A stretch of DNA of 64,000 nucleotides from Anaerolineales bacterium. GTDB lineage: Bacteria > Chloroflexota > Anaerolineae > Anaerolineales > Villigracilaceae. The DNA is taken from the NCBI GenBank assembly GCA_013360875.1, contig JABWAU010000005.1:1-64000 (forward strand). The letters are read 5' to 3'. The notes beneath the pieces are model-generated. The model saw nothing but the letters and a program-made list of their open reading frames with translations, did not search any database and had not been told where the DNA came from. Both the position numbers and the translations under genes were made by a program. This document shows, one piece after another, positions 34,540 through 45,681 of this stretch (positions are counted from its first letter, which is position 1; the number at the start of each line of letters is the position of its first letter).

Positions 34540-37500
34540 CTACCGGGAACCCGGAACGCCGAACAGGCGCGTCGTCCCGTCGTCGCCCGCAGTGGCGAGT
34601 TTTGTGCCGTCGTCCGAAAATTTTATTGCCCTTAGCGCTCCGAAGTTCCCAACGATTTCGCGTATGAAACCTCCGTCCCTTCCGTCCAAAAAGATCAGCC
34701 TTCCGCTTTCATCCCCAACGGCAATGATCGAACCGTCGGGCGATGCGGCAAGAACAGTGACCGCGCGTTCGGGTCTGTACGTCCATAGCGTCTGCCTGGA
34801 TGATGTATCGAAGCCTTCCACAAGGCGATTGGAGTTGAGGAAGACCAAAATCGTCAGGTCGCCGGAAAAGGCGGGCAGGTTCGCCCCCAGGCTTCTGGCG
34901 CAAATGTATCGGGCGCGATCGTCCAGCCTCGGCAATGTCCCTGCGGACGAAGTGATCTGAAGGATTTCCCCGTCGTTGTCCGAAGTAGTGACATAACAAC
35001 CCGTCAAGGGGTACCCGCCGGAGTAGGTTTCAAAGCCGCTGGCGTAATCCCAGGTCTTTGATTGATTCAAATTCCCGGAGATAAACACGCTCCCCTCGCG
35101 CGCGTAACTGACCATCGCGCCCGGAATTGCGCTCGAAAGATCCCCGGCGACGGATGCCCCCAACGCGACCTGCCGGTAAGTCTCGTCAACGATGTGTTCG
35201 CCGGTTATCGTAACACGGGCGGTTTCCGTCTGACGAATGACAATGGACGAGCCGTCCGGCGCGATCGGGTCGCCGAACGGGAGCGCGTACGCGGACTTGT
35301 AGAGTTCCCGGTTGGTGGTCAGGTTCCAAACGTTCGTCGTCCCGCGCCTGCCGCCGGAAGCCAGGATCGTTCCATCGGGCGAAAAGTCCAGCCGATCCAG
35401 GATATCGTACATGGGTTTCACCACTTCCGTCTGTTGGACCGTCGCTCGTCCGTCCCAGCGGATGGAGACGACTTCGCCGCCAAAGGAAACCGAGCGCGAC
35501 CCGAACTCGAACTTTGGACCGAACACGTCCACCAGGTTCCTCAGTGGCGGGTGGATCTCGAAATTCAACGACACGCCCGGGAATTTCTGCTGCGCGGGGT
35601 TGTACACTTTCGAGTTGCCGTTGTCCACGCCCACGATCAGGCGGGTATCGTTGTCGGCGTATTCGAGACTCCAGATTCTCTCTTTTACGGGAATGGGATC
35701 GGTTCGCAGTTGCGGGATGGCGTTGGTCAACGACTGGGCTGTGACCATGCTCCACTGGCGGACGTAACCGGTATCGCCGCCTGCCGCGAAGTACCGGTCG
35801 TCGGACGAGATGGCGACGGCTTTGGGTTTGCCCTCGAAACGAAGTTCGTATATTTTGGCGCCCGAGGCGACGTCCCAAATGCGGATGAGTTGATCGTCCG
35901 CGCACGATACCAGCGTCCTCCCATCGTTCGAAACCGCCAGGTCGTTCACCGGGACGGCATGCGCGGCGATGTCCTTGATGGCGCTCTGCCGGTTCAGGTC
36001 CCAAACGATGATATGCTGGTCGTGGGACGCGGAATAAAGCAGGCGGTCGTTGCTGGAAAAGATGAGACGGGAGATCCTGGCTTTGTGTCCCTTCAGCGTT
36101 GTGGTGACGACCTCGTTTCTCCAATCCCACAACTGAATGTCGCCGGAGTTCACACCGATCGCAAGGATATCGCCGTTCGTCGAGAACTGGACGCTGGTCG
36201 CCCAATCCTGCGGGTCAATCCACGTTTCGAACTGATTCCTGCTGAACACAAAGACGCCTGCGGACGAGGCGATGGCGAAATACCGCTCATCCGGCGAGGA
36301 GTCCGCGTCTTCCGGTTTGCCGTATCCCAGCCTGGAGATTTCCACGATGTCCATGACGTTGGACGGCGAGATGACCTCGGTGGGCAGGGCTGGCGTTTCC
36401 CCCTCGAATGCCGGTTTGTAGACGACCTGCGCCGGGGCGGATTCTGTGGAAACGCCGGTCGGCGCGGACGTTGAGGTTGCCGCGCCCGCCGGAGCCTGGT
36501 CTGCGTCCTGAGTTCGCGTCTGGATGGATTGCGCCGGCGCGGGGCTGGCAAACGGCTGGTTGTCCGCCGGGGGAGGCGATGAATCAACGACCTGCCCGCC
36601 GTTCCCGCGCGGATACAAAAGATACGCGGCGGCAAATCCTGCCAGTATGAGGAATCCAGCCGCGTATTGCCAGGCGCGGCGCGCGACGCGCCTCTCTGCC
36701 GCGATGCGTTTCTTGAATCGAAAGCGCGTCCATTTCCCTGCCCTCATGCGGTCCAGAGCGTCCGTGACCTGCGAGAACCTCGAGAAGCGCGCGCCCGCTT
36801 CCAACTGGATGCACTTCTGGATGAACCTCAAAACATCCCCGGTAACAGGCGTGGGGATGTTGTCAACCTTTGCCGTTGACGATTCCAAAAGAGAGACCGC
36901 CGTCTCGGGCGCGTACCTTCCCTCGAAGGGAAACTTGCCGAAGATGTAATAGTAAAAGACCACACCAAAGGAATAAATGTCGGATGCGCGGGTGGGGTTG
37001 CGCCCCAGCGCCTGTTCCGGCGAGGCACACTTCAAATTCGATATGGATAGATTTTCGAAACCCTCCCCAAGATTTTCCGCCAGCAGTTTTTTGAACACCC
37101 CGCTCAAACCGTGATCGAACAATTTCGGTTCCCCCTCCCCGTCAATGAAGATGTTTTCCGTGTTCAGCGAGCCGTGCAAAATTTCCTGCTTGTGCAAATA
37201 ATCGAGGGCGTCCGCGATCTTTCGAAAGAACAACAGGAGTTCCTTCCGGTCGGTCGGCGGCGCATGACGTTCGTCGAGCAATCTGGTCGAGCCGCCGCCG
37301 AACACGACGTAGGGCAGGTTCTCGTATTTCCCGAAATCGAGTATCGGCAGGAGGTGTTCGTGTTCGATGAATCGTAGGTGGCTGACCAGGTTGAAGAACT
37401 CGTCCAGGATGTCTTCGGACCACGTCAGTGTGGGATGATAGATTTTAATCAGAACGCGGTTTTCGGAGTCCTTCTCGACGGCGTTATAAAACACCCCCTC

Positions 37501-37566
37501 GGGCGTTTTGCGAAGCAATTCGATGATTTTATAGTTCCCGATCGTCGCGATGTTCTCTACTTCCAT
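34540..37566 (-). CDS. WD40 membrane pseudokinase, 1008 aa
   Basis: First gene of the signalling operon. The kinase fold keeps the Lys (VLIKIY), but the Gly loop is degenerate (LLRKTPEGVFYNA). The catalytic loop reads HGSLNTEN (Asp to Ser, Lys to Asn) and DFG reads DHG. Phosphotransfer is therefore not expected. A membrane helix (AAGFLILAGFAAAYLLYP, about 304-321) and an Ala/Pro/Thr-rich linker precede about 600 residues of WD40 repeats. AAAGG lies 10 nt before the ATG. The leading gene being a pseudokinase suggests a structural role in a receptor complex. Confidence 0.9.
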   Translation of the reverse strand: MEVENIATIGNYKIIELLRKTPEGVFYNAVEKDSENRVLIKIYHPTLTWSEDILDEFFNLVSHLRFIEHEHLLPILDFGKYENLPYVVFGGGSTRLLDERHAPPTDRKELLLFFRKIADALDYLHKQEILHGSLNTENIFIDGEGEPKLFDHGLSGVFKKLLAENLGEGFENLSISNLKCASPEQALGRNPTRASDIYSFGVVFYYYIFGKFPFEGRYAPETAVSLLESSTAKVDNIPTPVTGDVLRFIQKCIQLEAGARFSRFSQVTDALDRMRAGKWTRFRFKKRIAAERRVARRAWQYAAGFLILAGFAAAYLLYPRGNGGQVVDSSPPPADNQPFASPAPAQSIQTRTQDADQAPAGAATSTSAPTGVSTESAPAQVVYKPAFEGETPALPTEVISPSNVMDIVEISRLGYGKPEDADSSPDERYFAIASSAGVFVFSRNQFETWIDPQDWATSVQFSTNGDILAIGVNSGDIQLWDWRNEVVTTTLKGHKARISRLIFSSNDRLLYSASHDQHIIVWDLNRQSAIKDIAAHAVPVNDLAVSNDGRTLVSCADDQLIRIWDVASGAKIYELRFEGKPKAVAISSDDRYFAAGGDTGYVRQWSMVTAQSLTNAIPQLRTDPIPVKERIWSLEYADNDTRLIVGVDNGNSKVYNPAQQKFPGVSLNFEIHPPLRNLVDVFGPKFEFGSRSVSFGGEVVSIRWDGRATVQQTEVVKPMYDILDRLDFSPDGTILASGGRRGTTNVWNLTTNRELYKSAYALPFGDPIAPDGSSIVIRQTETARVTITGEHIVDETYRQVALGASVAGDLSSAIPGAMVSYAREGSVFISGNLNQSKTWDYASGFETYSGGYPLTGCYVTTSDNDGEILQITSSAGTLPRLDDRARYICARSLGANLPAFSGDLTILVFLNSNRLVEGFDTSSRQTLWTYRPERAVTVLAASPDGSIIAVGDESGRLIFLDGRDGGFIREIVGNFGALRAIKFSDDGTKLATAGDDGTTRLFGVPGSR

Positions 37567-37828
37567 GTTGTTGCAACCTTTTGCAGGACGAAATCCTTCC
37601 TTCGAATACCCTTGTGAACGCTTCGATGTAATGGAGGAACAACCCGGAGTTTTAACTGGTAAAGCTTGAACGGCGCATGACGGTTATATCACGAAAGGTC
37701 GCGCTGGTATGTTGTAACATCATGCCAGCCCAACGGAATTTCCATTGGCGGTTCAGGCGGGACCCCGGACTGGATCGGTTGCGGGAAGAAAATCTGCCCA
37801 CCCTGAAAGCGGATCGTCGTCACCCGTC

Positions 37829-37856
37829 TTGGAATGTTGGATACAATTATTATAGA
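37829..37856 (+). promoter_or_regulatory. Possible promoter of the class II aldolase-family gene
   Basis: TTGGAA (37829-37834) and TATAGA (37851-37856) are separated by 16 nt, about 30 nt before the chosen ATG. Overlapping TATTAT/TACAAT variants make the exact -10 uncertain. The rest of the gap from 37567 holds no gene and should contain the divergent kinase-operon promoter, which I could not pinpoint. Confidence 0.4.
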
Positions 37857-37889
37857 ACCATATCCCACTCTTTGCATAGGAATTTTCCC

Positions 37890-38711
37890 ATGACTTCGAC
37901 GGCTTCGACCAACCTGCGCCTCCTGCTCGACCAGATCGGGCGGGTGGGTAAACGTCTTTGCGACCTGGGCGCCGCGGAGGGGGCGGCGGGTAATATTTCG
38001 GTCTGCGTGCGCGCCGTGCTGGGCGTGACGGATTTGTTCCCGCAAATGAGGGACATCGAATTGCCGGTAAGCGTCCCTGAACTGGCTGGCGCAACCGTGA
38101 TCGTCACCGGCTCCGGCCGGAGGCTGGGGGAAATCGCCGATTCGCCGGGCGGCAGCCTCGCGTGCGTTGTTGTGGAACATGACGGAAAGACCGGGAAAAT
38201 GTTAACCTCCGCCGACTGCCCTTTTGAACGCGTGACGAGCGAATTCAACTCGCACCTTGCCGTTCATCACGACCAAATGAAAGCGCGTAACGTGAGACTC
38301 CATGCGGTGATCCACGCCCAGCCTGTTCACCTTACCTACCTGAGTCACATCCCCACTTATCAGGATGAAACGTATTTCAACCGGAGGCTCTTCCGCTGGC
38401 AGCCCGAGACAATCCTGAGCATCCCGCAAGGGATCGGGGTCCTGCCTTTCATCGTCAACGGTTCGGACGAACAAATGACCGCGACCGTGCGCGCCATGCG
38501 GGAGCGTCCGCTCCTGGTGTGGGCGCGACATGGGGTGATTTCTCGGGCGGACAATTCCATCCTTCATGCCCTGGATTTGATCGAATACGCGGAGACGGCG
38601 GCTCGTTATGAGACCTTGAACCTGTCCACCGGCGAAAAGGCGGATGGTCTCAGCCCGGAGGAAATCCGCCGGATTTGCCGGGCATGGAACGTTTCGCAGA
38701 AGGTCTATTGA
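37890..38711 (+). CDS. Class II aldolase/adducin-family protein
   Basis: The 273-residue protein shows the class II aldolase/adducin fold: the N-terminal AAEGAAGNISVCV phosphate-loop region, FNSHLAVHHD, and the metal ligands in HAVIHAQPVHLTY, with a later His in WARHGVISRA. Relatives include rhamnulose-1-phosphate and fuculose-1-phosphate aldolases. The acidic catalytic residue is not clear by eye. The ORF-track start at 37677 is unlikely. ATG 37890 is preceded by AGGAA and by promoter-like boxes. It diverges from the kinase operon. Exact substrate unknown. Confidence 0.8.
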   Translation: MTSTASTNLRLLLDQIGRVGKRLCDLGAAEGAAGNISVCVRAVLGVTDLFPQMRDIELPVSVPELAGATVIVTGSGRRLGEIADSPGGSLACVVVEHDGKTGKMLTSADCPFERVTSEFNSHLAVHHDQMKARNVRLHAVIHAQPVHLTYLSHIPTYQDETYFNRRLFRWQPETILSIPQGIGVLPFIVNGSDEQMTATVRAMRERPLLVWARHGVISRADNSILHALDLIEYAETAARYETLNLSTGEKADGLSPEEIRRICRAWNVSQKVY

Positions 38712-38791
38712 GGGGAATCCTCGGTGGGGGAGAGTTGGCTTTGGGTGTTGGATCAGGTTCCGGCTGGGAGGGAGGCGGAGCGTCAATTTGC

Positions 38792-38820
38792 TTGTCAGGT
38801 ATGGGATTTGAGTCTATACT
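38792..38820 (+). promoter_or_regulatory. Promoter TTGTCA-17-TATACT
   Basis: TTGTCA (38792-38797) and TATACT (38815-38820) have the ideal 17-nt spacing and lie about 34 nt before the CBS gene. The GTCTATACT core is identical to that of the formate dehydrogenase promoter at 40.9 kb. Confidence 0.65.
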
Positions 38821-38853
38821 TCGACAAAACCACGAGTTGAGAGGAGGCTGGTT

Positions 38854-39291
38854 ATGGCGACCGTCCGTGACATCATCCGCAAGAAGGGCGGGGAAGTGTT
38901 TTCAATTCCGCCCGAGGCGACCGTGTTCGACGCGCTCAAGATGATGGCAGACAATAATGTCGGGGCGTTGCTCGTGATGACAGGCGGAAAGGTGGAAGGG
39001 ATCCTTTCGGAGCGCGATTGCATCCGCAGGGTGGACCTGCACGGGCGGAACTCGCGCGAGACGAAGGTCAGGGAAATCATGACCTCCAAGGTTCTGTACG
39101 CGCAAGCCAGCCAGTCTTTGGAGGAGTGTGTCGCCATTATGATTGACAAGAACATTCGCCATCTGCCCGTCTTCGAGAACGAGGAGTTGATCGGCTTGAT
39201 CTCCGCTCGCGACGCGCTCAATGAGATGGTGGATCAGCAGAAGTTCGTGATCTCGCAGTTGGAACATTACATCACCGGCGGGGGAAGGTAA
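38854..39291 (+). CDS. Small protein with paired CBS domains
   Basis: The 145-residue cytosolic protein consists of one Bateman module: CBS1 about 5-65 (VEGILSERDCIRRV) and CBS2 about 72-132 (HLPVFENEELIGLISARD). There is no other domain. Such stand-alone modules bind AMP, ATP or S-adenosylmethionine and regulate partners. GAGGAGG precedes the ATG and a clear promoter lies upstream. The amidase gene follows after 43 nt. Confidence 0.88.
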   Translation: MATVRDIIRKKGGEVFSIPPEATVFDALKMMADNNVGALLVMTGGKVEGILSERDCIRRVDLHGRNSRETKVREIMTSKVLYAQASQSLEECVAIMIDKNIRHLPVFENEELIGLISARDALNEMVDQQKFVISQLEHYITGGGR

Positions 39292-39334
39292 TGGCGCCAC
39301 CCGCGTCGTCAATCGTTTCAATGAGGCGGGCAGG

Positions 39335-40846
39335 ATGATTCTGCCGGAGTGGACGATCTCCGAACTTCAGAAGGCGATGGCGACCGGCGAGTTGACCGCG
39401 CGTCGCCTTGCCGAATTGTATTTGCAGCGCATCGAGGAGGTGGATAAGGGCGGTCCGTACGTGAACTCGATCATCGAGTTGAACCCGGACGCGCCCGCCA
39501 TCGCGGACAGACTGGACGCGGAACGGAAGGCGGGAAAGGTGCGCGGCGCGCTGCATGGAATTCCCATTCTGATTAAGGACAACATTGACACACACGACCG
39601 GATGCAGACGACCTCCGGCTCGCTCGCGCTCGAAGGGAACTACGCCGCGCAGGACGCGTTCCTCGTCAAACAATTGCGCAGGGCGGGCGCGTTGATTCTG
39701 GGAAAGACCAATTTGAGCGAGTGGGCAAATTTTCGCGGTAAACCTTCGGTGAGCGGATGGTCTTCACGCGGCGGGTTGACGCGCAATCCGTACGCGTTGG
39801 ATCGCTCCGCGTGCGGCTCCTCGTCGGGATCGGGCGCGGCGGTGGCGGCGAACCTGTGCGTTGTCGCGGTCGGCACGGAGACCGACGGCTCGATCATCTG
39901 CCCCGCGCAGACGAACGGCATCGTGGGGATCAAGCCCACGCTCGGTTTGGTGAGCCGCAGCGGCATCATCCCCATCGCGCACAGCCAGGATACGGCGGGT
40001 CCGATGGCGCGCACGGTCGCGGACGCGGCAATCCTGCTTGGGGCGATGACGGGGTTCGATGAACGGGATCCAGCCACAAGATCAAGTAGGAAGCGGGGCT
40101 TCTCCAATTATGCAAAATTCCTCGACCTCGACGGGCTCAGGGGCGCGCGCATCGGCGTCGCAAGAAACATGGCGGGAAAGAATCCGCGCATCCTGAAAAT
40201 CTTCGAACTCTGCATCGAGGTGATGAAACAGTTGGGCGCGGTCATCCTTGACCCGGCGGACGTTCCAAACTTCGACAAGATCGGCAGAACCGAAAGGGAG
40301 GTTTTGTATTACGAGTTCAAAGCGGATTTGAACAAATACCTCAAGGCATTGCCGAAGGAAGCGCGCGTACATTCGCTGGAGGACGTGATCGAGTTCAACG
40401 AAGAGAACGAAGATCAGGTGATGCCGTATTTCGGGCAGGAACACATGCTCGCCGCGCAAAAGAAAGGACCGTTGAGCGAAAAGAAATATCGCGACGCGCT
40501 GGCGAAGAATCATCGCCTCACGCGGCGGGAGGGGATTGATGCGGTGATGCGAAAACACAAACTCGACGCGCTCGTCGTCCCATCCGGCGGGCCCGCGTGG
40601 ACGATTGACCTTGCAAACGGTGACGCGCTCAACTGGGATATGGAAAGCACGTCGCCCGCGGCGGTGGCGGGGTATCCGCACGTCACCGTGCCTGCGGGAT
40701 ACGTCTTTGGTTTGCCGGTTGGGATCTCTTTCATCGCGAGCGCGTGGCAGGAACCGCAGTTGATCAAATTCGCTTACGCGTTCGAGCAGGCGACCCAATA
40801 TCGCAGGATGCCGCGTTTTTTGCCGAGCGCGAATCTGAATCCATAA
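39335..40846 (+). CDS. Amidase-signature family hydrolase
   Basis: The 503-residue protein carries the amidase signature. The catalytic Lys is in GIPILIKDNIDT (about residue 77), and the Ser-cisSer pair and nucleophile are in ACGSSSGSGAAVAAN and GTETDGSIICPA. No signal peptide is seen. Family members hydrolyse amides; GatA is a relative, but no gatB or gatC gene lies here. The specific substrate is unknown. Confidence 0.9.
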   Translation: MILPEWTISELQKAMATGELTARRLAELYLQRIEEVDKGGPYVNSIIELNPDAPAIADRLDAERKAGKVRGALHGIPILIKDNIDTHDRMQTTSGSLALEGNYAAQDAFLVKQLRRAGALILGKTNLSEWANFRGKPSVSGWSSRGGLTRNPYALDRSACGSSSGSGAAVAANLCVVAVGTETDGSIICPAQTNGIVGIKPTLGLVSRSGIIPIAHSQDTAGPMARTVADAAILLGAMTGFDERDPATRSSRKRGFSNYAKFLDLDGLRGARIGVARNMAGKNPRILKIFELCIEVMKQLGAVILDPADVPNFDKIGRTEREVLYYEFKADLNKYLKALPKEARVHSLEDVIEFNEENEDQVMPYFGQEHMLAAQKKGPLSEKKYRDALAKNHRLTRREGIDAVMRKHKLDALVVPSGGPAWTIDLANGDALNWDMESTSPAAVAGYPHVTVPAGYVFGLPVGISFIASAWQEPQLIKFAYAFEQATQYRRMPRFLPSANLNP

Positions 40847-40907
40847 ACTTTCCTCGCAGAACATCACGCGCCCAACCTGACTTCCTTCCTCTCCGATCAA
40901 ATTTATC

Positions 40908-40936
40908 TTGCCTTTGCCTCCGTTTCAGTCTATACT
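40908..40936 (+). promoter_or_regulatory. Promoter TTGCCT-17-TATACT of the formate dehydrogenase operon
   Basis: TTGCCT (40908-40913) and TATACT (40931-40936) with a 17-nt spacer lie 19 nt before the ATG of the NuoE-NuoF fusion gene. The -10 context AGTCTATACT matches that of the CBS gene promoter. Confidence 0.65.
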
Positions 40937-40955
40937 CAACTCGAACGGAGCAGGC

Positions 40956-42632
<1,677 letters not shown>

Positions 42633-42638
<6 letters not shown>

Positions 42639-42687
42639 AGTTCTACTTCAGGAAAAGCCGTGCACTTACCGAAAGTATAACTTTCGG
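42633..42687 (+). other. Twin small hairpins between nuoEF-like and Fe-S subunit genes
   Basis: TCCTGAAG-TTCTA-CTTCAGGA (42633-42653) overlaps the stop codon and is followed by CCGAAAG-TATAA-CTTTCGG (42669-42687). Both have 5-nt loops and 7-8 bp stems. With no T-runs they look more like mRNA-processing or stability hairpins than terminators. Confidence 0.5.
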
Positions 42688-42712
42688 ATTCCTAAAAACG
42701 ACAGGTGAAATC

Positions 42713-43408
42713 ATGACAGTCACTTTTCTGATGGACGGCAAGGAAATTACCGTAGAAGACGGGCAGACCCTGCTCGAAGCCGCGCGCGAAAACGGAATCG
42801 AGATTCCCACCATCTGCTGGCACGAGGCGACGACGGCAAACGGGTTGTGCCGCATGTGCGTCGTTGAGGTGGAGGGGTGGAGAACGCTTCAGCCGGCGTG
42901 CGTTGTCCAGGCAGGGGCAGGCATGAAGGTCAAAACGCGAAGCGAAAAGGTTATCCGCGCGCGAAAGACCATTTTAGAGATGCTGGCATCCACAATGGAC
43001 CTCTCCGACGCGCCCGACATCCTGACGATGATGGATGAGTACGGCGCGTTTGCCTCCCGCTTCCCCGATGCCGAACGCCGTGTGTCCGAGGTCAAGGATG
43101 ACAACCCGATGTACATTCGCGATTACTCGAAGTGCCTGTTGTGCTGGCGCTGTGTGCAGGTCTGCGCGGACGACGCGCAGTACACCTATGCCATCAACTT
43201 CGAGGGGCGCGGCTACGAGACGCAGATTGGCACGTTCTTCGATAAGCCCATTCCCGAAACAACCTGCGTGCTGTGCGGTCAGTGTGTGGGCGTCTGCCCG
43301 ACGGGCGCGCTGAAGCCGAAGCGGCAGTATTTGCTGGAGCAGGGTGTCAGCCCTGAAGAAATCAGTGTGTTGAATACGGGAAGAAAAAAGAGAAAGGTCA
43401 AAAGTTGA
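42713..43408 (+). CDS. Iron-sulfur electron-transfer subunit (HoxU/NuoG N-terminus-like)
   Basis: The 231-residue protein has an N-terminal plant-type [2Fe-2S] ferredoxin domain ([18 protein letters not shown]...C). Two C-terminal [4Fe-4S] motifs follow ([14 protein letters not shown] and [15 protein letters not shown]). It is the wire between the molybdopterin subunit and the NuoEF-like diaphorase. The ORF-track start at 42422 lies in the previous gene; ATG 42713 is preceded by AGGTG. An inverted repeat spans its stop codon. Confidence 0.9.
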   Translation: MTVTFLMDGKEITVEDGQTLLEAARENGIEIPTICWHEATTANGLCRMCVVEVEGWRTLQPACVVQAGAGMKVKTRSEKVIRARKTILEMLASTMDLSDAPDILTMMDEYGAFASRFPDAERRVSEVKDDNPMYIRDYSKCLLCWRCVQVCADDAQYTYAINFEGRGYETQIGTFFDKPIPETTCVLCGQCVGVCPTGALKPKRQYLLEQGVSPEEISVLNTGRKKRKVKS

Positions 43409-43470
43409 ACGTCGAAAGTCTTTTGACCTTTGACCTGCGACCTTTGACCTGCGACCTGTGACCTTTGACT
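43393..43470. repeat. Inverted repeat plus heptanucleotide tandem repeat
   Basis: AAAGGTCAAAAG (43393-43404) pairs with CTTTTGACCTTT (43420-43431) across the Fe-S subunit stop codon. Six GACCTTT/GACCTGC/GACCTGT-type heptamers then run to about 43470, directly before the ribosome-binding site of fdhA. The reverse complement of this unit resembles the GTCGAAA heptamers inside ligA. Confidence 0.65.
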
Positions 43471-43484
43471 GGATTGGAGTGACC

Positions 43485-45575
43485 ATGATCAAACCCGACA
43501 GAATAGTAACAACGACTTGTCCGTATTGTGGGGTGGGCTGCATGTTGAATTTGCACATCAAGGATGACGTTATCTATCGCGTCACCTCGCCGTTCGATGC
43601 GCCTGCCAATCATGGCAATTTGTGCGTGAAGGGACGCTTCGGCTATGATTTCGTCCATGCGAAGGACAGGTTGACCCAGCCATTGATGCGCAAGGACGGG
43701 GCGCTCGTCTCCGCGGGCTGGGACGAAGCGATGGAATATGTCGCCTCGCGGCTGCTCGAAATCCGCGACAAGTACGGACCCGACTCGATTGGCTTCCTCG
43801 TCTCAGCGAAATGCACCAACGAGGAAAACTATCTCTTGCAGAAGGTGGCGCGCGGACTGATCGGCACGAACAACGTCGATCACTGCGCGCGGCTCTGACA
43901 CTCCAGTTCTGTCGCCGGTCTGGCGGCAACACTGGGTTCGGGCGCGATGACCAATTCCATCGCAGACATCCACCTGGCGGATGTTTTGCTGGTGACGGGA
44001 AGCAATACCACCGAGGCGCATCCGGTCATCAGCCTCGAGATGAAGAAGGCGGTTCGCAAGCGCGGCGCGAAGTTGATTCTGATTGACCCGCGCGAGATCG
44101 AACTGGCGAACTTTGCCGCGCTTCATCTCCGTCCGCGTTCTGGCACCGATGTGGCGCTGCTCAACACAATGGCGCACGTCATCCTTGCGGAAGGGCTGGA
44201 AGATAAAGAGTTCATCGCGGCGCGTACCGAAAACTTCGAGGCATTCAAAGAAGCGGTGAGGGATTGCACGCCGCAATGGGGCGAGGACGTCACAGGCGTC
44301 CCTGCGGATATGATTGTTGAGGCGGCGCAGGTGTACGGTCGGGCGCGAAGCGCTGCCATCTTCTGGGCGATGGGCATCACGCAATCGTCCCACGGCGTGG
44401 ATAACGTCCAGGCGCTGGCGAATCTCGCATTGCTGACCGGCAACTTCGGGCGTCCTGGCACCGGCGTCAACCCGCTGCGCGGACAGAACAACGTCCAGGG
44501 CGCGTGCGATATGGGCGGATTGCCGAACGTTATCACCGGCTATCAAGCGGTCAGTGACGAAAACGTGAGAGTGAAGTTTGAGAACGCCTGGCAAACGAAG
44601 GTGAAGATTCCGCCGAAGCCCGGTCTTACGGTCACCGAAATGGTGAACGGCGTGCTGGATGGGCGCATCAAGGCGCTCTATATCATGGGCGAGAATCCAC
44701 TTCTCTCCGATCCCAACACCAATCACGTGCGCGAGGCGCTGGAGCAAATCGAGTTCCTCGCCGTGCAGGATATTTTCCTCAACGAGACCGCACAGATGGC
44801 GCACGTGGTTTTGCCCGGCGTGAGTTTTGCCGAAAAGGAAGGCACGTTCACCAATACCGAGCGGCGCGTGCAACTGGTGCGCCCGGCGCTTCCCATTCGC
44901 GGAGAGGCGCGGCGTGACCTCGACATCATTTGCGATTTGGGACAGCGTTTGAGCGGCGTCTCTGCGGATGACTCGACGGATGTCGTTCACCCCGTCACAA
45001 ACTGGAACTACGCCGGCGCCTCTGCTGTGTGGAATGAGATTGCGGCTCTGACTCCGACCATGGCTGGAATCAGTCACGAGAGGCTTGTGCCACACGGATT
45101 GCAATGGCCCTGTCCCGCACCGGATCATCCCGGCACGCCGATTTTGCACAAGGAAAAGTTCACGCGCGGACTCGGCAGATTCACGCCGTTGACCTTCCGC
45201 GAACCCGCCGAAATTCCCGACGCGGAATATCCGTTCGTGTTGAACACAGGGCGCATCCTCCAGCACTGGCACGGTGGGACGCTCAGCCGCCGCTCGGAAG
45301 GCTTGGATTGGATTGTGCCCGAGGGTGAGATTCAAATCAACGAGGCAGACGGTGCGCGGCTGGGCATTTCCACGGGCGATTGGATTCGCGTCAAATCGCG
45401 CCGCGGCGAAGCGACCGGCAAAGCCCGCCTGACGAGCAAACTCCCGCGCGGCATGGTGTTCATGACCTTCCACTTTGCTGAAGTCCCTGCCAATGCCTTG
45501 ACCAACGACGCTGTGGACCCGGTGGCAAAGATACCGGAATACAAGGTCAGCGCGGTGAAGGTCGAACGCGCGTAG
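43485..45575 (+). CDS. fdhA: Formate dehydrogenase catalytic subunit, selenocysteine-containing (UGA at 43896-43898)
   Basis: The ORF track splits this gene into 43458-43898 and 43947-45575, but both parts are in one frame and separated only by a TGA. The context [23 protein letters not shown] matches the active site of selenocysteine formate dehydrogenases, and the nearby paralogue has Cys there. Read through, the protein has 696 residues with Sec at about 138. It has an N-terminal [4Fe-4S] motif ([10 protein letters not shown]), molybdopterin domains ([16 protein letters not shown]) and a C-terminal dinucleotide-binding region. A SECIS hairpin follows the UGA. ATG 43485 follows GGAG. It should interconvert formate and CO2 with the two upstream subunits. 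The selA/B/C/D genes are not in the window. Confidence 0.92.
43901..43936 (+). promoter_or_regulatory. Bacterial SECIS element of fdhA
   Basis: The upper stem TGTCGCC (43910-43916) pairs with GGCGGCA (43922-43928) around the loop GGTCT (43917-43921). The lower stem TCCAGT pairs with ACTGGG (43931-43936) below a 2x2 internal loop. The apical GGUCU and the 18-nt distance from UGA to the loop equal those I recall for Escherichia coli fdhF. This hairpin should bind SelB and direct selenocysteine insertion. Confidence 0.88.
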
Positions 45576-45681
45576 GTTGCACCCTCTGGCGCAAGAGAGC
45601 GCCAGGTACGCGCAAATGGGTATAATTGCGACAGGCGCATGTATCCGCCCTGTGCAGGCAATGCGCGGGGCGGGTTTGTTT

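Noticed and set aside
35062-36474. 470-residue plus-strand ORF inside the WD40 pseudokinase gene
   Set aside because: It is an antisense shadow with Arg/Asp/Val-rich composition and no domain.
37677-37889. Longer N-terminus of the class II aldolase-family protein
   Set aside because: The extra 71 residues lack any domain, and promoter-like boxes and AGGAA precede ATG 37890.
43458-43947. Apparent nonsense mutation splitting fdhA into a pseudogene
   Set aside because: The TGA is in frame at the selenocysteine position and is followed by a SECIS hairpin, so a recoded codon explains it better.
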